Assembly (NCBI RefSeq): GCF_000234355.1
Contig: NZ_AGQV01000005.1
Coordinates: 186,001-250,000 of the forward strand
DNA from: Gluconobacter morbifer G707
GTDB lineage: Bacteria > Pseudomonadota > Alphaproteobacteria > Acetobacterales > Acetobacteraceae
DNA length: 64,000 bases
Direction: 5' to 3'
Shown: piece by piece, positions 44,657-53,708 of the stretch
Numbering within the stretch: the stretch's first letter is position 1
How the letters are laid out: every line of letters starts with the position of its first letter
Notes under the pieces: generated by a model
What the model was told of the DNA's origin: nothing
Seen by the model: the letters and a program-made list of their open reading frames with translations, nothing else
Databases searched by the model: none
Position numbers and translations under genes: made by a program

Positions 44657-45892
44657 TCAGGCGTCCTTGCGGACCTTGTGCTCGACCTTGATGTTGTATC
44701 CCTTGAGCATGCCGTACCAGTACAGACGCGGGAAGACCTCCGTCTTCAGGAACCAGGCGAAACGGCTCGGCTTGCGCTCATCATAGGGGAAGCTGGGCGC
44801 GACCTTGCCACCGTAAAGGAATTCCGCCAGTATGACCTTTCCGTAGGATACCGTCAGCGGGCAGGCACCATACCCGTCGTAGCTGCCCATCTGTGGCCGG
44901 CCATCTAGAGAGGCCAGGAGATTCTCGACCACAACCGGCGCCTGCTCACGCGCGGCCGCAGCAGTCTTGGCGTTGCTGGTCCCGATGACGTCTCCCGCGC
45001 CAAAGACCGTATCATAGGTCTTGTGACGCAGGGTTGTCGGGTCCACGTCCAGCCAGCCTGCCGGATTGGCCAGCGGGCTTTTCTTCACGAAATCGGGCGC
45101 GCTCTGGGGCGGGACGACATGCAGCATGTCGAATTTGCGCGTCACGGTCTCTTCCGTTCCGACAATCTGGAAAGTGGCCTCGCGTTTTGCGCCGTCCACC
45201 TTGATCAGGTTTTCCTTCTTGTGGACATCCACACCGTAGTAATCCATCTGGCGCTGGAGGGACGGTACGAAATAAGGCACGCCAAACAGGGCGTCTCCGG
45301 CCAGACAGAAATCGACCTTCGTGCGGTGCAGCGAGCCTTCCTTCCGCCAGTGATCACAGGCCAGATAGACGATCTTCTGCGGCGCGCCCGCGCATTTGAT
45401 CGGCATGGGCGGCTGCGTGAACAGGGCCGTCCCGCCATCAAGATGACGGATGCATTCCCATGTATAGGGCGCGGTCTCGCGAGAGTAGTTGGACGTGACG
45501 CCATTGCGGCCGAGCGTCTCGGACAGACCCTCGATCTTGTCCCAGTCAAGCTGGATGCCAGGGGCCACGACCAGGCGGCGATATTCCACCACGCGGCCAC
45601 TATCGAGCGTCACCGTGTTGGCGTCAGGCTGGAAGGACGCCACAGCCGCGCGCAGCCAGGTCACGTTCGGCGGGATCAAACCGCCTTCCTGCCGCAGCGT
45701 TTCAGGCAGCGTCATGACACCGGCGCCCACAAGGGTCCAGCCGGGCTGATATCCATGAACCGTGGACGGCTCAATGATGGCGATGGACAGATTGGCGCGT
45801 TTCCGTCTCAACTGGGCCGCAATGGTAATGCCAGCGGCACCGCCGCCAACGATGACAACGGAGAAGCGATCCTCATAGGTGGGTTCTGCCAT
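44657..45892 (-). CDS. Sulfide:quinone oxidoreductase-like FAD protein
   Basis: A 411-aa pyridine-nucleotide-disulfide-type flavoprotein. FAD motif VVIVGGGAAGI at 12-22, a VFGAGDVIGTSNAKTAAAAR segment that binds FAD, Cys in PIKCAGAPQK, and the C-terminal YGACPLTVSYGKVILAEF with amphipathic helices (FLKTEVFPRLYWYGML) for membrane attachment. These match SQR, probably the type II or a related subfamily. It would oxidise sulfide to polysulfide with quinone reduction. No rhodanese or persulfide dioxygenase is adjacent. Confidence 0.85.
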   Translation of the reverse strand: MAEPTYEDRFSVVIVGGGAAGITIAAQLRRKRANLSIAIIEPSTVHGYQPGWTLVGAGVMTLPETLRQEGGLIPPNVTWLRAAVASFQPDANTVTLDSGRVVEYRRLVVAPGIQLDWDKIEGLSETLGRNGVTSNYSRETAPYTWECIRHLDGGTALFTQPPMPIKCAGAPQKIVYLACDHWRKEGSLHRTKVDFCLAGDALFGVPYFVPSLQRQMDYYGVDVHKKENLIKVDGAKREATFQIVGTEETVTRKFDMLHVVPPQSAPDFVKKSPLANPAGWLDVDPTTLRHKTYDTVFGAGDVIGTSNAKTAAAAREQAPVVVENLLASLDGRPQMGSYDGYGACPLTVSYGKVILAEFLYGGKVAPSFPYDERKPSRFAWFLKTEVFPRLYWYGMLKGYNIKVEHKVRKDA

Positions 45893-45928
45893 GTGTGATG
45901 CTCCAAAGTCATGACCGGCGGAAGAAGG

Positions 45929-46885
45929 CTAGGCCAGACGGGCCAGCCTTTCCGTCAGAAGTGAATAGAATACGTCCGGTTCAACGTCATTGATCCACAA
46001 CGCATTGGGCGTGCGATCGGTTACTTTCCACAGATCAACAACACTCTGCCCCATGCATAGCGGCGCGTCGACCTCGATCTCCACATTACACGCAACCCCA
46101 TGGAAAAGTTCCGGCCACAGCAGCCAGCCGACTGTCAGCGGATCATGAAGAGCGCCGCCTTCCCAGCCGTATTTCAGCTTTTCGAACCGGTCTTCCGCCC
46201 CGATCATCCGCAGGACCATCTCCGAAACAGGCGTTTTCAGATCACGCAGACCAGCCAGACGCGATGGCGTGGCGATGGCACGATGCGTGACATCCAAGGG
46301 CAGGAGCGTCAGGGGGACGCCTGCTTCCATGACGATCTGCGCCGCGTGGGGATCGACGTAGAAATTGAATTCGGCGGTCGGGGTGATGTTGCCCCCTTCC
46401 CGCTGCGCGCCACCCATCGCCACGATATGCCGGATGCGGGGTGCGATGTCGGGGGCATGGGTCAGCGCGGTGGCGATATTGGTCAGGGGACCAAGACAGA
46501 CGAGCGTGATGTCACCTGCCGCCCGGGCGCGCAGCACGTCCACGAGATGCGTTGCGGCGTCCATGGCCTGCGCCCGCAGTTTCGGTGCGGGAAGGTTCGC
46601 CCCTTCCATGCCGCTCTGACCATGCACATGCTCGGCGCTGACAGGCGGACGATGCAGCGGCCGCGCCGCGCCGGGGAAGACGGGAATATCCGCTCGTCCG
46701 GCCAGTTCCAGCAGGGCGCAGGCGTTTTTCGTGGTCTGGGCAACAGGGACATTGCCCGCCACGGTCGTGATGGCTTCGACCTTCAGTTCCGAAGAGGCGA
46801 GCGCCAGCAGGATCGCGACCGCATCATCCTGACCGGGGTCCGTGTCGATGATGATGGATCGGGGTGTGCGGCTGGCGTTCATCAT
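45929..46885 (-). CDS. Inosine/uridine-preferring nucleoside hydrolase family
   Basis: A 318-aa enzyme. IIIDTDPGQDDAVAIL (11-26) is the calcium-binding signature of nucleoside hydrolases; VHGQSGMEGANLP, FNFYVDPHAAQIV and the C-terminal HDPLTVGWLLWPELF are the other active-site segments. It cleaves ribonucleosides to base and ribose. Two bp separate it from the upstream DUF3297 gene, so they form an operon. Confidence 0.92.
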   Translation of the reverse strand: MMNASRTPRSIIIDTDPGQDDAVAILLALASSELKVEAITTVAGNVPVAQTTKNACALLELAGRADIPVFPGAARPLHRPPVSAEHVHGQSGMEGANLPAPKLRAQAMDAATHLVDVLRARAAGDITLVCLGPLTNIATALTHAPDIAPRIRHIVAMGGAQREGGNITPTAEFNFYVDPHAAQIVMEAGVPLTLLPLDVTHRAIATPSRLAGLRDLKTPVSEMVLRMIGAEDRFEKLKYGWEGGALHDPLTVGWLLWPELFHGVACNVEIEVDAPLCMGQSVVDLWKVTDRTPNALWINDVEPDVFYSLLTERLARLA

Positions 46886-46887
46886 CG

Positions 46888-47139
46888 TCAGGCGTCCTTC
46901 TGGTCATCCTTGAACCAGACCTCGACAGGGCCGGAAACCTTCAGCGTCATCGGCCGTCCCTTGCGGTCCAGGGATTTGCCAACCGCCAGACGCACCCATC
47001 CTTCACTGATGCAGTATTCCTCGACGGTGGTCCGTTCCTCTCCCTTGAAGCGAACGCCGATGCCGCGCATCAACGCTTCTTCATTGTAATACGGGCTGGT
47101 CGGGCTGGCGCAGAGGCGGTCGGGAGGAGTATCGCTCAT
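46888..47139 (-). CDS. DUF3297 family protein, 83 aa
   Basis: A small soluble protein of unknown function with the family pattern DRLCASPTSPYYNEEALMRG, GIGVRFKG and TLKVSGPVEVWF. The ATG at 47139 with GGAGGAG upstream is the start; the same frame is open to 47781 but that would run antisense over the esterase gene and lacks family similarity. Co-transcribed with the nucleoside hydrolase. Confidence 0.85.
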   Translation of the reverse strand: MSDTPPDRLCASPTSPYYNEEALMRGIGVRFKGEERTTVEEYCISEGWVRLAVGKSLDRKGRPMTLKVSGPVEVWFKDDQKDA

Positions 47140-47226
47140 GGAATCAGTTCCTTCATCTCGTTTGTGCCCCTTCTGTAGCGCCGGAAGCCCCGCGCTCCAA
47201 GCCATGCCGCCGGAGACAGCCCCCTG

Positions 47227-48408
47227 ATGCGTTCTCTTTCCACCCGCTTTTCGGGCATTGCCCTTCTGGGCCTTTGCGCCCTGACCGTTCTCCTGACAGG
47301 ATGCGCCTCGCAGGATGAGGATGATTCCTGGTCCGTCAGCGCGCCTGTGGCAGCGGGACAGGCCATCCGCCTCGATACGGTACCGTCGCATGAACCGGCC
47401 CGCGTCTATCGCCTGACCTATCGCAGCACGGACGCCCGCAACGCCCATCAGCTCGTGCGTGTCTCGGCGCAGGTTCTGGTCCCGCGCGGACGCGCGCCAG
47501 CCGGGGGCTGGCCGGTCATGGCCTGGGCACACGGGGAAAGCGGCCTTCATCTGACCTGCGCGCCCTCCGTCATGGGCATCGGCACGGTGCAGGCCCGCTT
47601 CTATGATGGCTGGCTGCGGCAGGGCTTCGCCATTGTCGCCACGGACTATCCGGGACTGGGTGAGCCGGGCGCGCCTCTCCAGCTCAATGCCCGTTCGGAA
47701 GGAATGAGTGTTCTGGACGCCGTGCGGGCGGCCCATGAACGCCTGCCCGAACTGTCCGAAACCGTGCTTCTGAACGGCCACTCACAGGGCGCACAGGCCG
47801 TTCTGGCCGCGGCGGGTCTGGCGTCGTCCTACGCACCACAGCTTCATATCATGGGCACGATCGCCGCAGCGCCGCCCTATCTGGACGAAACAGGAATCCA
47901 GACTCTTCTGCACCCCCGCAACCCGCACGTCTTCTCGCCTGCGGTTCCCGAACTGCTGACGCTCGGGGCTTCGCTGGCGACGGCCGATCCCTCCTTCAAT
48001 CCGTCATCCGCCTTCACGCCGCGCGCGCAGAAAATGCTTCAGGACGCCCGCACGAGTTGCAGTTCCGATTTCTTCCCCCTTGTCCGCCGCTCCGGACTGA
48101 CGCCCGCCACCACACTCCAGCCTGATGCGGAAACAGCGCTGGCCCCCGCCCTGGACTGGACCCATTATCCAACCTTTACCCTGCCAGCCCCCGTCCTGAT
48201 CGCGACCAGCGGTCAGGATCTGCATACATCGCCCGCGGAACAGAAGCGCCTGACGGCACAGCTCTGCGCAGCGGGAACGAATGTCACGACGTGCTATTAT
48301 TCCTCCATCTCCCATAACGGAACCCTGACCGCCATGACATCGGACGCCCATGCGTTCGCACAGAAGCTCCTTTCCGGAACCACACCCGTTTCGGAATGCA
48401 ACCGCTGA
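47227..48408 (+). CDS. Alpha/beta-hydrolase lipoprotein (secretory-lipase-like)
   Basis: A 393-aa protein with a lipoprotein signal: LLTGC with lipidated Cys26. The catalytic elbow is GHSQGAQ with Ser186; a late Ser-His segment (SHNGT near 360) may hold the catalytic His. Repeated length and order (YRSTDARN, PVMAWAHGESG, VATDYPGLG) resemble the secretory lipase (LIP) family. It probably cleaves esters in the periplasm; the substrate is unknown. GGAG upstream supports the start. Confidence 0.85.
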   Translation: MRSLSTRFSGIALLGLCALTVLLTGCASQDEDDSWSVSAPVAAGQAIRLDTVPSHEPARVYRLTYRSTDARNAHQLVRVSAQVLVPRGRAPAGGWPVMAWAHGESGLHLTCAPSVMGIGTVQARFYDGWLRQGFAIVATDYPGLGEPGAPLQLNARSEGMSVLDAVRAAHERLPELSETVLLNGHSQGAQAVLAAAGLASSYAPQLHIMGTIAAAPPYLDETGIQTLLHPRNPHVFSPAVPELLTLGASLATADPSFNPSSAFTPRAQKMLQDARTSCSSDFFPLVRRSGLTPATTLQPDAETALAPALDWTHYPTFTLPAPVLIATSGQDLHTSPAEQKRLTAQLCAAGTNVTTCYYSSISHNGTLTAMTSDAHAFAQKLLSGTTPVSECNR

Positions 48409-48410
48409 CA

Positions 48411-48441
48411 GGAAAAATCCCTTGTTTTCAGCGATTTTTCC
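48411..48441 (+). terminator. Hairpin after the esterase gene, with an alternative fold
   Basis: GGAAAAATC (48411-48419) pairs with GATTTTTCC (48433-48441). The same 3' arm can instead use TTTCCC (48437-48442) to pair with GGGAAA (48447-48452). It lies 2 bp after the esterase stop and 32 bp before the SDR start. Confidence 0.5.
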
Positions 48442-48473
48442 CATAGGGGAAACGATCTGATACCGTCCCCGCC

Positions 48474-49280
48474 ATGAAAATCCTCATCACTGGCGCAGCC
48501 TCCGGCATTGGCCGCGGGCTGGCCCTGAAACTGTCACGTTCCGGCGTGACCCTCCATCTCGCTGACCGGCATCAGGACGGACTGACGGAAACCGGACAGC
48601 AGTGCAGGACGCAGGGCGCCACCGTCATGACACGCTGTCTCGACGTGCGTGACCGCGCTGGCATGGCGGACTGGATCGGGGAAGCAGGCTGGGAGCGGCT
48701 GGATCTGGCCTTCCTCTGCGCCGGCATTACCGGCGGTTTGCCCCCTGCCGCCCCGAACGGCACCGCCATCGAACGGGAAGAACACGCCCGCGAGATGATA
48801 GACACAAACCTGATCGGCGCGCTCAACACGCTTTTCCCGCTTCTGCAGGTCATGCGGGATCAGACGCCTAAAGGCCCGGAAAATCTCCGGGGCCGCATCT
48901 GCGCCATCGCATCGGTCGCGGGGTTTGTCTCCTATCCGGGAACCCCGTCCTATTCCGCCTCCAAGGCGGCGCTGGACCGTTTCGTCGTCGCCCATGCCCG
49001 CCAGCTCGAACGCATCGGCATCACCCTGACAAGCGTCTGCTGCGGGTTTGTCGATACGCCCATGGTGCGGGGAAACGGCTTTCCGATGCCGGGGCTGATC
49101 TCCACCGAGGACGCCGTCCGTCGCATCCTGTCAGGCACGCTGCGCGCCCGGCGGCGGGTCATATTCCCGCGCTGGCTGGTCATGGGGTCCCGGATGATGG
49201 ACCTCCTGCCGCCCCGTGTGGCTGAACTCTACTATTGCCGTCAGCCTTCCGCCCAGCCTGCCGGAATGCCGGATTTCTGA
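48474..49280 (+). CDS. Short-chain dehydrogenase/reductase
   Basis: A 268-aa SDR of the classical type: cofactor motif TGAASGIG (6-13), LCAGITG in place of NNAG, and active-site Tyr160 and Lys164 in YSASK. The Asp in ADRHQD after the second strand suggests preference for NAD(H). The C-terminal part (RRRVIFPRWLVMGSRMMDLLP) is hydrophobic and may contact the membrane. Acetic acid bacteria contain many such enzymes acting on polyols and ketones; the substrate is unknown. Confidence 0.88.
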   Translation: MKILITGAASGIGRGLALKLSRSGVTLHLADRHQDGLTETGQQCRTQGATVMTRCLDVRDRAGMADWIGEAGWERLDLAFLCAGITGGLPPAAPNGTAIEREEHAREMIDTNLIGALNTLFPLLQVMRDQTPKGPENLRGRICAIASVAGFVSYPGTPSYSASKAALDRFVVAHARQLERIGITLTSVCCGFVDTPMVRGNGFPMPGLISTEDAVRRILSGTLRARRRVIFPRWLVMGSRMMDLLPPRVAELYYCRQPSAQPAGMPDF

Positions 49281-49299
49281 CGTATCCCGCGGACGGGGC

Positions 49300-49329
49300 A
49301 TGACTTTGCGTGTCATAACGGTAATGACA
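49300..49329 (+). promoter_or_regulatory. Operator-like phased repeats before the RND permease gene
   Basis: TGTCAT (49311-49316) and ATGACA (49324-49329) are perfect inverted repeats with a 7-bp spacer; a further ATGAC at 49300-49304 continues the 12-bp phasing. The palindrome ends 31 bp before the RND start codon, a typical repressor position. Confidence 0.45.
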
Positions 49330-49360
49330 GAAATGGCGAAAAAACGGATAAGCTCGCGTC

Positions 49361-52300
49361 ATGAATTTCTGTCGTCTGTTCATCGACCGCCCCGTTGCAA
49401 CAACACTGATGTCCGTTGCCATCTTCATGGCAGGGGTCATCTGCTACCCGCTGCTGCCGGTGGCCACGATGCCGGACGCCACGACGACAGACATCATGGT
49501 GGTCGCCAGCCAGCCGGGTGCCGATCCACAGCAGATGGCCAGTTCCGTCACGACGCCACTGGAGCGGCGGCTTGGATCCATCGCCGATCTCCAGAGCATT
49601 GAATCCGACACCAGTTCGGGACAGGCGCAGATCTTCATGGAGTTCTCGTCTTCCCGCAATATCGACGGCGCCCTGCGCGATACACAGGCGGCCCTGCGCG
49701 CGGCACGCAGCGACCTGCCGACCGGGACGCTGGATTCCGATCCACAGGCCTTCAAGCTCGATGGGGGTGGTTTTCCGGTCTATCTCATGAGCCTGACCAG
49801 CGATAACGCCTCACAGGCGGAGCTGTATGACGTGGCCAATATCCGCGTCAAACCGCTGCTGGCGCAGGTCAAGGGCGTCGGCCGTGTGGAGGTTGTCGGT
49901 TCCAGCGAGCCGGCCGTCCGGGTAGAGATGAATCCCGGTCCACTCTATAAATGGGGCATCGGCTTCGAGGATATCCGCACGGCGCTGGCTTCTGCCAATG
50001 CGTTCACACCCAAAGGCTTCATCGACAGCCACGGCACGCGGATGATGCTTTCCACCAATGATCAGGCCATCAATGCCGCCCAGTACCGGGACCTGATCGT
50101 CGGATACCGCAACAACATGTATCCCGTCCGCCTCAGTGACGTCGCAACCGTCATCGACAGCGTACAGGACGTTTACCAGACCAGCTACATCAACGGCCAT
50201 CGGGCCATTACGCTCGTCGTCACGGCGCAGCCCCATGCCAATACGGTGGCGATCGTCGATGGCATCAACGCCAATCTGAGCCATCTGCGGGAAGCTCTCC
50301 CCGCCAGAATCAATCTCGTGGTGGGACTCGATACGTCCCGCTCGGTCCGGGCGGCGCTGGAGGATGCGAAGATGACGCTTGTCATTTCCGTCATCCTCGT
50401 CGTCCTCGTGATCCTGATGTTCTTCCGGCGCATGATCACGACCCTCATCCCTGCCGTGACCGTCCCCATCGCCCTGTCCGGCACACTGGCGGCCATGGCG
50501 GCCTTCAATTTCACACTAGACGTCCTGTCCCTGATGTCCCTGACGATCGCGGTGGGGTTCGTGGTCGATGACGCCATCGTGGTTCTTGAAAACATCGCCC
50601 GGCACATCGAGGAAGGCAAAGACCGCTACGAGGCCAGCCTGATCGGATCTGCCGAAATCGGCTTTACGGTCGTGTCCATCAGCGCATCCCTGATCGCGGT
50701 GTTCATTCCGCTCCTGTTCCTGCCCGGAACGGCCGGGTCGATCATGTTCGAATTCTGCATGACGATGATTTCCGCCATCGTCATCTCCATGTGGCTGTCC
50801 CTGACCCTGACACCCATGATGTGCGCACGCCTGCTTGAGGTCGATCACCCGGATGCACCCCGCCGGGGCCTGACCGGGAAAATCGCCAGCCTCACGGAAA
50901 TCATCCTGGACCAGACAGGCGAACTCTATGCCCGCTCCATGCGACACTGTCTGCGCCACCCGATCCTGATGGGCCTGACCCTGCCCCTCAGCTTCGTGGT
51001 GCTGGTCGGGTCCGTTGTGCTGATGCCCAAGGAATTCATTCCCGAACAGGACATTTCCCTGCTGGAAGCACGCGTCAAGGGTGACGCCACGATGTCCTTT
51101 CAGGAAACCGACCGCCGTCTGCGTGAAATCGGTGGGATCGCCCAAACGGACCCGGACGTGATCTCGACCACGATCTTCAGCAATGACAAGCGCTCGGGTC
51201 AGATCTTCCTGCACCTGAAGGACAAGGACCAGCGCCCGGCCGCCAGCGTGATCCTTCAGCGCATCCGCAACCGCCTGCCGCATGAAGCCGGCGCGGACGT
51301 GTCCTTCTGGAGCGTTGGCGGCAACAGCCAGGGCGGCAACAGTTCCAACAATACGGGCAGTTACCGTTACGTCCTGCGTGGTGAGAATATCGAGGACCTC
51401 TACGCCTACATGCCCAGGCTGCTCAGCGCGCTGCGGGCATCGGGAAAGCTGGTGAACATCTCCTCAACGACGGAAGGTCAGTCTCTCGCGGCCTATGTGA
51501 CTGTGCGCCGTGATACCGAAGCACGTTACGGCGTCACGCCGCAGCTGATCCAGAATACCCTGTATGACGCCTACGGACAGGCCATCGCCTCCACCATCCA
51601 CCTTCCCACAACGGATCACCGCGTGGTCATGGTCGTGGCGCCGCAGTATCGTGAAAGCGCGGAAATGCTGAAGCAGATGTGGATTTCCACTGCTGCCGGA
51701 ACCGCCGCTGGCGGTGTGGCCTCCAACCTCATCCGCGCCAGAAGCGATGCCACGACCTCCACCAGTACCTTCACGTCCCTTGCCACGGCATCAATCCAGA
51801 ATTCCCTCGCCAACCAGATTTCTGGCAATACGTCGAGCGGCTCCGCTGTTTCATCCTCGACCGAAACCATGATCCCGCTGGCAAATGTGGCCTCCGTTCT
51901 CTGGAAACCACAGCCGCTCGATATCTCGCATCGCAACGGCTATTATTCTTCCGATATTTCCTTCGATGTCGCCTCGGGCGTGTCTTACAACCAGGCCGTC
52001 CAGCTCATCCAGCAGACCATGGCCGACACCCATCCGCCCGATGGCATTCTGGGCGAATTCACTGGAACAGCCGGTAACACAGCCGAAGTCATGAAGAACG
52101 GTCTGATCGCTTTCGCGGCGGCCATTGCAGTCATGTATATCGTGCTCGGCATCCTCTATGAGAGCCTGATCCACCCGATCACCATTCTCTCCACCCTCCC
52201 GTCCGCCGGGATCGGTGCCGTGCTGGGGCTTTGGATCTGTGGCGAATCCTTCAGCATCATCGCGATCATCGGCATCATCCTGCTGACCGGTATCGTCAAG

Positions 52301-52666
52301 AAAAACGCCATTCTGGTCATTGATTTCGCCATACAGGCCGAACGCGAACTGAGCATGTCCCCAAAAGACGCCGTTTTCCATGCTTCCGTCACCCGTTTCC
52401 GCCCGATCCTGATGACGTCTCTCGCCGCTGCGCTCGGCGCCGTGCCACTCATCTTCAATCACGGTTATGGCAGCGAAATGCGCAAGCCGCTTGGCGTCTC
52501 CATCCTCGGAGGCATGATCGTCAGCCAACTTCTGACTCTTTATACGACGCCCGTCGTCTATCTCTGGATGGATGCCATCGGCGCTTGGACGCGTCGAACC
52601 ATCCAGCGCGCCCTGACGGTCTTCCATCGTCGGGATCGGTCCTCCTCCCTGCCTGAGCAGATCTGA
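49361..52666 (+). CDS. RND-type (HAE1-like) efflux permease
   Basis: A 1101-aa inner-membrane proton antiporter. N-terminal FIDRPVATT, helix-4 FVVDDAIVVLEN with the proton-relay Asp pair (about 402-403) and helix-10 GIVKKNAILVIDFA with the conserved Lys are all present, so it should be active. It pumps small molecules through a tripartite complex. No membrane-fusion or outer-membrane factor gene is adjacent. A Ser/Thr/Ala-rich insertion of about 55 residues lies near 775-835, where relatives have a short link. Confidence 0.9.
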   Translation: MNFCRLFIDRPVATTLMSVAIFMAGVICYPLLPVATMPDATTTDIMVVASQPGADPQQMASSVTTPLERRLGSIADLQSIESDTSSGQAQIFMEFSSSRNIDGALRDTQAALRAARSDLPTGTLDSDPQAFKLDGGGFPVYLMSLTSDNASQAELYDVANIRVKPLLAQVKGVGRVEVVGSSEPAVRVEMNPGPLYKWGIGFEDIRTALASANAFTPKGFIDSHGTRMMLSTNDQAINAAQYRDLIVGYRNNMYPVRLSDVATVIDSVQDVYQTSYINGHRAITLVVTAQPHANTVAIVDGINANLSHLREALPARINLVVGLDTSRSVRAALEDAKMTLVISVILVVLVILMFFRRMITTLIPAVTVPIALSGTLAAMAAFNFTLDVLSLMSLTIAVGFVVDDAIVVLENIARHIEEGKDRYEASLIGSAEIGFTVVSISASLIAVFIPLLFLPGTAGSIMFEFCMTMISAIVISMWLSLTLTPMMCARLLEVDHPDAPRRGLTGKIASLTEIILDQTGELYARSMRHCLRHPILMGLTLPLSFVVLVGSVVLMPKEFIPEQDISLLEARVKGDATMSFQETDRRLREIGGIAQTDPDVISTTIFSNDKRSGQIFLHLKDKDQRPAASVILQRIRNRLPHEAGADVSFWSVGGNSQGGNSSNNTGSYRYVLRGENIEDLYAYMPRLLSALRASGKLVNISSTTEGQSLAAYVTVRRDTEARYGVTPQLIQNTLYDAYGQAIASTIHLPTTDHRVVMVVAPQYRESAEMLKQMWISTAAGTAAGGVASNLIRARSDATTSTSTFTSLATASIQNSLANQISGNTSSGSAVSSSTETMIPLANVASVLWKPQPLDISHRNGYYSSDISFDVASGVSYNQAVQLIQQTMADTHPPDGILGEFTGTAGNTAEVMKNGLIAFAAAIAVMYIVLGILYESLIHPITILSTLPSAGIGAVLGLWICGESFSIIAIIGIILLTGIVKKNAILVIDFAIQAERELSMSPKDAVFHASVTRFRPILMTSLAAALGAVPLIFNHGYGSEMRKPLGVSILGGMIVSQLLTLYTTPVVYLWMDAIGAWTRRTIQRALTVFHRRDRSSSLPEQI

Positions 52667-52692
52667 CGGTTCTGATCCCGCGCCTGAATGAA

Positions 52693-52712
52693 GACGGGAT
52701 GGCTTTCCCGTC
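52693..52712. terminator. Hairpin between convergent RND and flgA genes
   Basis: GACGGGA (52693-52699) pairs with TCCCGTC (52706-52712), loop TGGCTT; its last bases overlap the flgA stop codon. No U-tract. Confidence 0.4.
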
Positions 52713-53706
52713 AGAGCGTGGGCAGACTGGGCGTCGATGGTCGCTGGCGGCTATCGGCGGAGAGCGGCATGATCCCCGGGATGACGTCCACCTCCGTCCG
52801 GTCGAGAACCCGCGCCGTCAGAATCATGCGGCTGTTCGGGTTGTAGACATGCACAGTGTCTCCTTTTCCCGCCGCCTCAAGCACCGTTCCAGACACCGTC
52901 AGATGCAGTCCGCCTGAAGTAAAGGAAGCCACGACGGGGCTTCCGCGATGGACAATCTGCGGGTGAACCAGCATGGACGCACCAAGCGCCTGCCCTTCCA
53001 GCAGGCCCGTCCGGGCTTCCAGACCCACTCCGTCTTCCGGAGACTGAAGAGCATCTTCCGGAAGCTGCGATGCCCGGATCAATCCCGTCGTAATATCATC
53101 CGGCAGGATGAGCTGTCCCGAATGCAGGGCATGACGCAGCACGACGGCACGGACCTCCATCGTCACGGTTCCGTTCACATTGAAAACCGTTGGCTGTCCA
53201 CCATGCGCGGACGGAATTTCGAGCCGCGCACTGAAATGCTCCGCTCCCCGCTTTGGGGCTTCAAGATGTAGCAGCACAGGAGCGGCCCTGTCCTCCAGAG
53301 GAGCGGCAACAGGCCTGAAGCCTGAAAGAGAAATTTCGACATGACCTCCCGGCGGCAGATCCAGCTCCTGCCGGATGACAGGCAGGACATCTTCCTCCGT
53401 CACCAAACGGGTCGCGCGCGTCAGAGTTATGGAAACGAGAGGGGAGGCGTCCGGCCAGTCCACGCCAAACTGGGCAGCGATGGCCGTCAGTTGCGGACCA
53501 CCCACCGCGTAATTTGCGCCCAGCGCCGGGGCATCTCCGATTTCCATATCCTGTCCAGCGCCGAGGCCGGAAAACAGATCGGACAACCGGACGCGGGCAT
53601 GATCGACCGTGACACCAGTGCGCAGTGTTGCCGCATAGGTGAAAACAGGAAGGCCGGACACCGCCAGCAGGACCACCAGCCCCCCTGCTCCCAGAGTCCG
53701 GCGCAT
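52711..53706 (-). CDS. flgA: Flagellar P-ring assembly chaperone FlgA
   Basis: A 331-aa periplasmic protein: signal peptide about 1-25; C-terminal SAF-like domain with RHALHSGQLILPDDI, LEARTGLLEGQALGASML and the final HVYNPNSRMILTARV, the FlgA signature. It helps FlgI form the P-ring. It is longer than enteric FlgA (about 220 aa) because of an extended N-terminal region. It starts 2 bp after flgG; flgH and flgI do not follow in this window. Confidence 0.92.
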   Translation of the reverse strand: MRRTLGAGGLVVLLAVSGLPVFTYAATLRTGVTVDHARVRLSDLFSGLGAGQDMEIGDAPALGANYAVGGPQLTAIAAQFGVDWPDASPLVSITLTRATRLVTEEDVLPVIRQELDLPPGGHVEISLSGFRPVAAPLEDRAAPVLLHLEAPKRGAEHFSARLEIPSAHGGQPTVFNVNGTVTMEVRAVVLRHALHSGQLILPDDITTGLIRASQLPEDALQSPEDGVGLEARTGLLEGQALGASMLVHPQIVHRGSPVVASFTSGGLHLTVSGTVLEAAGKGDTVHVYNPNSRMILTARVLDRTEVDVIPGIMPLSADSRQRPSTPSLPTL

Positions 53707-53708
53707 GT

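Noticed and set aside
47140-47781. Upstream extension of the DUF3297 frame
   Set aside because: It is antisense to the esterase lipoprotein and has no similarity to the family; ATG 47139 has GGAGGAG upstream.
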